The translations under genes were made by a program, and so were the position numbers. DNA of 64,000 nucleotides from Achromobacter aloeverae (GTDB lineage Bacteria > Pseudomonadota > Gammaproteobacteria > Burkholderiales > Burkholderiaceae_B): positions 124,001 to 188,000 of the forward strand of contig NZ_PYAL01000005.1 of the NCBI RefSeq assembly GCF_004121055.1. Reading direction: 5' to 3'. The notes below the pieces were generated by a model. It was given only the letters and a program-made list of their open reading frames with translations. It did no database searches and was not told the origin of the DNA. How positions within the stretch are numbered: the first letter of the stretch is position 1; each line of letters begins with the position of its first letter. Shown here piece after piece: positions 58,653 to 64,000 of this stretch.

Positions 58653-60285
58653 AGGGCATCTCTTCGAGTTGTTGCTTGATGTTCGACATGAGGTCCGTCT
58701 GCTGTTCGATGACGGCCAGCGGACGATGCAGGCTCTTGCGTTCCGCGTCCGCCCATGCGCGGGCGGGCGCGATGATGTCTTTCCTGACTTTCGCGACGAT
58801 CTTCTTGATTTCCTCGCGTACTGTCGGCATGTGCTCGATCCGCATGTCATCTATGCTGGATATCACTTTCTGTTGTGCCTTGCGGATTCTCTTGTCCTTG
58901 CTGGTGAAAATTCCCCATGTGCTCACCAGCAATCCCACCACCGCACCGATGGCCGCGCCGATAGCAGTGCCCAGCACAGGAAAAGCCGACCCGATCATGC
59001 CGCCCGTGGTGGCATAGGAGCCGATGTTGAAGGCAATGGACCCCCATTCCTTGAGGCTGAGATCCATGTCCAGTTGATCGACGCTGAATGAAACCTTGCT
59101 GTTCGCGGATTCCGACCGTAGTGACTGTTCGAACTGAAGCCGCTGTACGTCAACGACAAAGCGTCGCATGGCTTCATGCGTGCGGCTTTGCAGATCTTCG
59201 CTCAGGCCGGTCAATTGCTGTTGCAGCTCTTCGCCCACGCCCGGTTGCATGGCCTTGAACGTACGCTTGATCTTCGCTTCAATGACGTCGTTGTCGCCAA
59301 AATCATCAGCGACGATGTCGGCGGCCTTCTCGCTGAGGGTGTTGAAGAACGACGTCCACGTGTTGCACCAGTCGTCCTCAAGCGACCGCTCGAAGGTTTT
59401 CAGGGCTTGTGTGAAGAGCGCTTTGGAAGCGTCGACGCTCTTGTCGACCTTTTCGAGAAAAGCTTGATACTCGGCGTGCTTGGCATTCAACTCCGCCAGG
59501 TTTTCAGTCAGCAGCTGGCTCACCTTCACCTTGTTGCTTTCGATGATGGCCTCTTGGAAATTCGGCAGCTTTGCCGCCAGAACCCGACGTATCTCGCCAA
59601 TCTGGCTGAAGTTGAACATCTCCTCGGGTGTGGCGAAAAATTTGCGGTAATTGCGCTGTTGGATGACCAGGTCCTTGTCGCGTGACGGATGTATGGTCGT
59701 CGCCTTGCTCGCGCCGTCTATGGCCAGGGAGGAAAAGGCCAACAGACCCTGCACGCACTTACCGGGAAGCAGCGTATCTTCGGGCAAGACGGCTTCGAGG
59801 ACGCCAACGGTCTGGCGCAAGGCGTTGCGCGCGCCGCCGTGCTTCTCCAACGCATCACGATCCTCTTCGAATTCATAAGCGTCGGCGTTGCCACGCACAT
59901 TGACGATGGGAAGCACCTGGGTGCCCCAACGCAGGTATGAACGTATCTTCTCGGCAGTGGCTTTTTCGGGCTTCTTGTTTGTGCCGTTGACGTAGACGAC
60001 GAGGTGGGCCTTGGCGACGGCCTCCCTCACCATACCTTCGTATTTGCTTTCGTCGCCTTCTATCCCCGGTACGTCCAGCAGTTGGAACGTTTTCCCTTGG
60101 TAGTTCAGCATGTAGCTCGTATTTCCTTTGGTGAAATCCGCTACGCCCGTTCCTATGATCTGTCCGTCGACGCGCGACACATCGCGGCGTGCGCGCGCCA
60201 ACTTCGTCGTCGCGGTCAGCAGGGCGGGCAGGTGCGCGCTGATCAGCTTATCGGCGGCGTCGGAGAACACATGTTCGTTGTTCAT
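58624..60285 (-). CDS. Dynamin-like protein lacking G1 (C-terminal part of a split LeoBC-type GTPase)
   Basis: The 553-residue product has a G2-like region (DGQIIGTGVADFTKGNTSY, 40-58), G3 DVPG (71-74, in LLDVPGIEGDE) and a G4-like VNVRGNAD (128-135), but no P-loop. A long helical stalk and a glycine-rich hydrophobic hairpin (GGMIGSAFPVLGTAIGAAIG and following, about residues 430-460) typical of dynamin membrane tips follow. The missing P-loop is in the adjacent 199-aa ORF, whose stop overlaps this start (ATGA). The two must assemble to make a GTPase, which matches the idea that LeoB and LeoC form one dynamin. Overlap with leoA implies coordinated synthesis. Confidence 0.78.
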   Translation of the reverse strand: MNNEHVFSDAADKLISAHLPALLTATTKLARARRDVSRVDGQIIGTGVADFTKGNTSYMLNYQGKTFQLLDVPGIEGDESKYEGMVREAVAKAHLVVYVNGTNKKPEKATAEKIRSYLRWGTQVLPIVNVRGNADAYEFEEDRDALEKHGGARNALRQTVGVLEAVLPEDTLLPGKCVQGLLAFSSLAIDGASKATTIHPSRDKDLVIQQRNYRKFFATPEEMFNFSQIGEIRRVLAAKLPNFQEAIIESNKVKVSQLLTENLAELNAKHAEYQAFLEKVDKSVDASKALFTQALKTFERSLEDDWCNTWTSFFNTLSEKAADIVADDFGDNDVIEAKIKRTFKAMQPGVGEELQQQLTGLSEDLQSRTHEAMRRFVVDVQRLQFEQSLRSESANSKVSFSVDQLDMDLSLKEWGSIAFNIGSYATTGGMIGSAFPVLGTAIGAAIGAVVGLLVSTWGIFTSKDKRIRKAQQKVISSIDDMRIEHMPTVREEIKKIVAKVRKDIIAPARAWADAERKSLHRPLAVIEQQTDLMSNIKQQLEEMPYGTIQAIQR

Positions 60286-60881
60286 AGCAGGCCGCTCGCG
60301 AGCAGCGTGGCCGGAACGGCCACCACAATACCGATGACCATACCGGCCAGCGCATAGCCCCAGTTCTTGCGGCGCGTGCGATCGGATGACTCCTCCCGCA
60401 CCACGACAGCCAGCGCCGCGGCGTCCCTTTTGATCGCGGCGATCTGGTCGGCGTACTCCTTGTACGTCGCCGCCAATCCTTCTTGCACAGCCCGGACATG
60501 TGTCTCTAGCGCCTCTTCGTAGCGCGCGACGTCTTGGCCGTTTTCCCGCAGCAGTTGCTGCCGCGATTCTTCATCGAACAGGATGCGCATCGATTCGATG
60601 ATGGTGCTCTTGCCGGCGTTGGTTTCGCCGAAGAACGCCAGCGTGAACTTGTCCCATTCCGCATGCGTCTGCAGATCCGTCAGCTGATCGTCGAAGCGGG
60701 CCTGAATGGATCGCAACTTCCCCAGCATGTCGCCGATCCGCTGTTTTCCGTCCTCGTGCTCGACTTCCAGTTTCGAGATGTCGGCAATCGTGCTGGCAAC
60801 GCTCGCGGAAATATCGGTGTACAGACGATCGAAATCTAGTTTGGGATGCATGGTGTCAGTGAAGTGGATGGCGCTTGGCAT
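60282..60881 (-). CDS. P-loop and membrane-anchor half of the split LeoBC-type dynamin
   Basis: The 199-residue product carries a coiled-coil N-terminal region, then G1 (GETNAGKS, residues 85-92, in LAFFGETNAGKSTIIESMRI). A second long helix (about 105-165) and a hydrophobic segment at the very C-terminus (174-199, GYALAGMVIGIVVAVPATLL) follow. It has no G3 or G4; these are in the next gene. A later in-frame Met (residue 11) is also possible, and neither start has a strong ribosome binding site, suggesting coupling to the zinc-ribbon gene 18 nt upstream. The membrane segment falls where switch I would be in a normal dynamin. Confidence 0.75.
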   Translation of the reverse strand: MPSAIHFTDTMHPKLDFDRLYTDISASVASTIADISKLEVEHEDGKQRIGDMLGKLRSIQARFDDQLTDLQTHAEWDKFTLAFFGETNAGKSTIIESMRILFDEESRQQLLRENGQDVARYEEALETHVRAVQEGLAATYKEYADQIAAIKRDAAALAVVVREESSDRTRRKNWGYALAGMVIGIVVAVPATLLASGLL

Positions 60882-60899
60882 AATCGGCCATTGCGCCGC

Positions 60900-61103
60900 T
60901 TATGGAGAAATCAGCGTCTTCAACTTGCTGGACAAAAGGTTTATCAAAGAGGGCTGGCGCATACGCAGTTCCGCTGCTCCGCAGCGCGGGCAGTGCGTTT
61001 CGGTATCGAGACCGACGACGAATGCGTCGCTGCGGGGCGCGAAGGTATGCGACCAATTGCATAGTCGGCAGGCCAGGGTGAATGGACGGGGCCGTATTGG
61101 CAT
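60900..61103 (-). CDS. 67-aa zinc-ribbon protein
   Basis: ATG 61103 has an AAGGA ribosome binding site 6 nt upstream. The product begins MPIRPRPFTLACRLCNWSHT, with CxxC pairs at Cys12/Cys15 and Cys38/Cys41, the spacing of a zinc ribbon. A hydrophobic-basic C-terminus (SLINLLSSKLKTLI) could be an amphipathic helix. It lies 10 nt after the small membrane protein gene and 18 nt before the P-loop gene, so it is part of the dynamin operon. No specific function is recognised; a structural or partner-binding role is an inference. Confidence 0.7.
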   Translation of the reverse strand: MPIRPRPFTLACRLCNWSHTFAPRSDAFVVGLDTETHCPRCGAAELRMRQPSLINLLSSKLKTLISP

Positions 61104-61113
61104 GGTCAGTCCT

Positions 61114-61248
61114 TCAGTTCCGGGCTGCCGCGTCCTCGCGGACTTTGTCGAGGTACTTTCCCATGATCGCGGTGCCGAGGACGCCGGCCGCCAGCACGAT
61201 GGCGAAAGCGGCGAGATGTTCCAGTGGAGAGGGATAGTTGGGGTACAT
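61114..61248 (-). CDS. 44-aa single-span membrane protein
   Basis: ATG 61248 is preceded by AGGAG at 5-nt spacing, the best ribosome binding site in this operon. The product begins MYPNYPSPLEHLAAF and has one hydrophobic segment (about residues 11-31, LAAFAIVLAAGVLGTAIMG), then a charged tail (KYLDKVREDAAARN). It is the first gene of the dynamin operon after the WYL regulator. The longer frame upstream of 61248 is not supported. Small membrane proteins of this kind often recruit or regulate peripheral membrane GTPases, but no family is recognised. Confidence 0.65.
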   Translation of the reverse strand: MYPNYPSPLEHLAAFAIVLAAGVLGTAIMGKYLDKVREDAAARN

Positions 61249-61416
61249 GATGGCTCCTGCATGGTTAGGAAGATTGCCGCCGATGGTGTCGGCCGGCTGG
61301 AATGCACGATAAAGTCCGGTTCGGACAAATCGTGTCTCGAGCACCGCGCCGGCATTCACGCGTTGTATCAACGCCCGGTGCTTGCAGCTCGGTGCTCTCG
61401 TTTCCACTTATGCCGC

Positions 61417-62439
61417 CTAGGCGCCATCATTTCCATACAGGGCGGCGAGCTGCCTCGCCTCCTTCTCCATCTCCGCGCGGAGCGACGCGGGTGCCAATAC
61501 TTCCACGTTCGGACCAAAAGACCGCAACCACCAACGCAAGCGCTGGCTGACCAACACCGTTCCCTGTACCTCAAGATGAGTCGCGGTGTGGGTGATTTTC
61601 TGGTCGTCGGATAGGGGAGACTCGATCAGGTGATCCCCGGCGCCGTTGGTGAAGCGCAGTTTTATCGATGCCTGGCCTTCTACGAGGAAGTCGAACTGGC
61701 GCTGTCCCCGCACGTAGTCGGACAGCTTGAAAGCACGCGGATAAACATAGGCCTCCGCGAGGATCGTCGCTGTTGCCAGGCGATCGAGACGGTATATCGC
61801 CGGCTTTGGATGATGTGCCATCCCGGCGACGAGATATACAAGGCCGCCCACTTCGACGAGGCCAAGCGGGTTGATGACCTTGGCTTCGCTGTTGTCCGTT
61901 TTCGTACGAGGCCGGTAGACGACCTGTAGTTTCTGTTCGTAGAACAGGGCACGCGATACGGTGGCGAAAAGGTCGGAATCGATGCTCGGATGCTTGAGCG
62001 CGAAGGCGCCGCTCTCGACCTCCACCTTCTCCGACCAGTTGCGATAGCGGCGCTCGCCTTCGCTTTGCACGGCCGCCAATCTTTTCTCCGCCATGTCGAA
62101 CATGGGCGAGAGCGATTCCGCCACGAGGGAAGGGATCTGGCGGGAAGAAAAACGCCGCAAGACCTGCAATGCCAGCGCCTCATCGTGGCTCATCATGCCG
62201 GAGCGCTTGGATCCCAGGCCACCGGCCCCGGCACGTTTGCGCCAGACCAGCGCATTGCCGCGCCTTTCAGACTCCACCAGCTCGTCGTCGAAGAGCTTTT
62301 CCAGTCTTCGCTGCACGGTTTTGACGACGGGCGGGTTCATCATGTACCCGCGCAATCGTCGATGAATTTCGGGCGTGCTCGCGTAGTCGTCTCCCTTCGC
62401 GGCATCCGGCAACGCACGCATTATCTCGTGGTCCAGCAT
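61417..62439 (-). CDS. WYL-domain transcriptional regulator of the dynamin island
   Basis: The 340-residue protein has an N-terminal winged helix (STPEIHRRLRGYMMNPPVVKTVQRRLEKLF), a linker, and a WYL-type ligand-sensing domain (INPLGLVEVGGLVYLVAGM; KPAIYRLDRLATATILAE), then a WCX-like C-terminal region. WYL proteins commonly repress anti-phage and DNA-damage operons and are thought to sense nucleic acid or nucleotide ligands. It is upstream of and on the same strand as the dynamin operon, with a 168-nt gap. It is divergent from the GGDEF gene across a 210-nt region. Confidence 0.85.
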   Translation of the reverse strand: MLDHEIMRALPDAAKGDDYASTPEIHRRLRGYMMNPPVVKTVQRRLEKLFDDELVESERRGNALVWRKRAGAGGLGSKRSGMMSHDEALALQVLRRFSSRQIPSLVAESLSPMFDMAEKRLAAVQSEGERRYRNWSEKVEVESGAFALKHPSIDSDLFATVSRALFYEQKLQVVYRPRTKTDNSEAKVINPLGLVEVGGLVYLVAGMAHHPKPAIYRLDRLATATILAEAYVYPRAFKLSDYVRGQRQFDFLVEGQASIKLRFTNGAGDHLIESPLSDDQKITHTATHLEVQGTVLVSQRLRWWLRSFGPNVEVLAPASLRAEMEKEARQLAALYGNDGA

Positions 62440-62649
62440 GTGTTTACGTCCAGGCTCGCTGCTTCGATTTACCTTCTCTTACGGCAGAGCATCCGGATTC
62501 TTAAACAGATTTTTAAATTCAGAGGCGAATGCGCGCAGTATTCGCAAGGGATACAGCGGGCGCGGGCCTCGACGCGCGATGAGACATGAATTGTCCCGAT
62601 GCCCGCCTAATCTGCCCTTACCGTTTGGTAGTTCAAAAAGGGAGAGGCC

Positions 62650-63630
62650 TTGGCTAGAGAAGCAAACCCCTCGGCAAATCCGGGAGCAAGCACGGCAGGC
62701 ACGGATGCATCGCGCCGCTTGGCCTTGCGTGCGGCGGCGTTCGACCTTGCGCCACAGGCGATCGTGTTGACAGACGCCAGGGGCGTGGTCATGGACGTCA
62801 ACGCGGCGTTCGAGCGGGCTACCGATTGCAAGGGCGAGGACTTGCGAGGTCAGCGCTTGTGGCGCTTGCAGCCGGGAATCCACCGCCGCACGCCTTACCG
62901 CGCCGTGCTGGAGGCCGTGGCCGATGCCGGGACTTGGCAGGGGGAGTTCTGGGTGCGCTGGCGCGATGGCGGTTTTCGGCCTGAATGGGTCGCCGTGAAT
63001 GCCCGGCGGGATGGGTACGGGACCACGGTCGGGTATATCGCTACGTTCATGGATTCAGGCGATATGGCGCCTGCCCAGCGCGAGATGGCGCATATGGCGC
63101 TACATGATCCTTTGACGGGACTGCCTAATCGACGGTTGCTGATGTCTAGACTGCAGGCGGCGCTCGGTGGCTATCGGGAGCCACCCCGCTGCGGCGCGGC
63201 GCTTTTCATCGACCTCGACGGTTTCAAGCAGGTCAATGACGCTTATGGGCATCGGGCGGGGGATGAGTTGCTCAAGGCGGTGGCGGCGCGGATGTCTGGC
63301 AGGCTGCGCCGTGTCGACACGTTGGCCCGGCTGGGCGGCGACGAGTTCGTCATCGTCCTGGATGGCCCGGATGGCGAACTGGCGGCGGAGACGGTAGCGC
63401 GCGAGATACTGGAACTGTTGCAGGCACCGTTCGATTTGGAGACCTGGCAGGGCATCCGCGTGGGCGCGAGTATCGGTATCACATTATTTCCCCAGGACGG
63501 GGCGACCCCCGAGCAGATCCTGGACTGTGCGGACAAGGCCTTGTACGCGGCCAAGGCGGCCGGGAAGGGCCATTTCCGATTTTCCGGGCATTCCGGGAGG
63601 GGCGCCATGGCGCCTACGGCTGAGTGCTGA
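62650..63630 (+). CDS. PAS-GGDEF diguanylate cyclase
   Basis: This predicted c-di-GMP synthase has 326 residues from TTG 62650, which is preceded by GGGAG. A PAS domain (QAIVLTDARGVVMDVNAAFERATDC, about residues 35-145) precedes the GGDEF domain. The active-site motif reads RLGGDEFVIVLD, with substrate-binding IDLDGFKQVNDAYGHRAGD and DPLTGLPNRRLL. An RxxD inhibitory site is not obvious. There are no membrane segments, so the PAS senses a cytoplasmic signal. It lies between the dynamin island and ssb, and its relation to either is unclear. Confidence 0.9.
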   Translation: MAREANPSANPGASTAGTDASRRLALRAAAFDLAPQAIVLTDARGVVMDVNAAFERATDCKGEDLRGQRLWRLQPGIHRRTPYRAVLEAVADAGTWQGEFWVRWRDGGFRPEWVAVNARRDGYGTTVGYIATFMDSGDMAPAQREMAHMALHDPLTGLPNRRLLMSRLQAALGGYREPPRCGAALFIDLDGFKQVNDAYGHRAGDELLKAVAARMSGRLRRVDTLARLGGDEFVIVLDGPDGELAAETVAREILELLQAPFDLETWQGIRVGASIGITLFPQDGATPEQILDCADKALYAAKAAGKGHFRFSGHSGRGAMAPTAEC

Positions 63631-63867
63631 CCGTGACTGGCTTGTCGCGCCCCTGTGCTGTAGGTTGGAGGAGAAACCAGTAGAATACCGGCCTATCGAG
63701 TGGCGTTCCCAGCGGCGTCACCAACCAGCAGGCCGCCTTGGGCGGGCTGGTCTGGTTACAACGGGACGATCAGAACGCCTAGAGCGGGTGGCGCCCGTCC
63801 CGGCGGTTTTTCACAATTTCGGTCCTGTTTATGAATTTCTTATAAACGGGGCAGCGAGGACATCAGC

Positions 63868-64000
63868 ATGGCATCTGTCAACAAAGTAATCATCGTCGGC
63901 AATCTCGGGCGCGATCCCGAGGTGCGTTACAGCCCTGACGGCGCGGCCATCTGTAACGTTTCCATTGCGACCACTTCGCAATGGAAGGACAAGAACAGTG
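63868..64000 (+). CDS. ssb: Single-stranded DNA-binding protein (5' part, cut by window edge)
   Basis: Only the first 44 codons are inside the window. [21 protein letters not shown] is the unmistakable SSB OB-fold start, followed by the [13 protein letters not shown] segment. The ATG follows a GCGAGGA ribosome binding site. The 237-nt upstream region has a GTTTAT/ATAAAC inverted repeat (63827-63847) but no clear LexA box. In relatives ssb lies next to the MFS gene beside uvrA; here the dynamin island and a GGDEF gene separate them. Confidence 0.96.
   Translation, partial: MASVNKVIIVGNLGRDPEVRYSPDGAAICNVSIATTSQWKDKNS

Noticed and set aside
63840-63846. TATAAA as the -10 of the ssb promoter
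   Set aside because: No matching -35 at 16-18 bp, and the sequence is part of a GTTTAT/ATAAAC inverted repeat very close to the start codon.

Overview
The window looks like a high-GC betaproteobacterial chromosome of the Alcaligenaceae, most likely Bordetella or a close relative such as Achromobacter. The evidence is the uninterrupted str-S10-spc-alpha ribosomal superoperon, a Bug-type tripartite tricarboxylate receptor, System II cytochrome c maturation (ResB/CcsB), a metal site in HemB without cysteines, and the uvrA-MFS-ssb neighbourhood. No rRNA, tRNA or CRISPR array was seen.

Positions 1-20516 hold the translation superoperon on the + strand: rpsL, rpsG, fusA, tuf, rpsJ, rplC-rpsQ, rplN-rplO, secY, infA, rpmJ, rpsM, rpsK, rpsD, rpoA, rplQ. 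It departs from the textbook plan in two places. A terminator and a new promoter with a structured leader split rpsJ from rplC. An LpxO-like hydroxylase gene sits between the S10 and spc blocks, followed by a palindrome-bearing promoter and a leader of about 380 nt before rplN.

Positions 20517-31571 are mostly housekeeping: a decayed Abi-family gene, a possible small RNA, cutA, dsbD, a flavin monooxygenase, the hemB/engB pair (minus strand), a diheme cytochrome c4, and resB-ccsB. DsbD, cytochrome c4 and ResB/CcsB together form a periplasmic thiol-reduction and cytochrome c maturation cluster.

Positions 31600-37900 are an accessory island on the minus strand: the frameshifted 5' end of a tyrosine integrase, an excisionase-like HTH protein, a small ORF, mcrB, mcrC, a 33-codon ORF and an AlbA_2-type ATPase. 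This is a McrBC-type modification-dependent restriction locus.

Positions 38071-56843 return to core genes: lysA-lptM, cyaY, mrcA, aroK-aroB-dgt, a DHA2 efflux pump divergent from an IclR regulator, a four-gene acyl-CoA catabolic cluster (two enoyl-CoA hydratases, a CoA ligase and a Bug receptor) behind an AT-rich repeat-dense control region, then uvrA and an MFS transporter.

Positions 56949-62439 are a second accessory island and the most interesting part of the window. A WYL-domain regulator precedes a tightly packed operon encoding a 44-aa membrane peptide, a 67-aa zinc-ribbon protein, two ORFs that together make one dynamin-like GTPase (P-loop in one, G2/G3/G4 in the other), and a complete LeoA-like dynamin. 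This resembles LeoABC of enterotoxigenic E. coli and the dynamin-based anti-phage system called Eleos, here with a split GTPase and extra small subunits. A PAS-GGDEF diguanylate cyclase and the start of ssb close the window.
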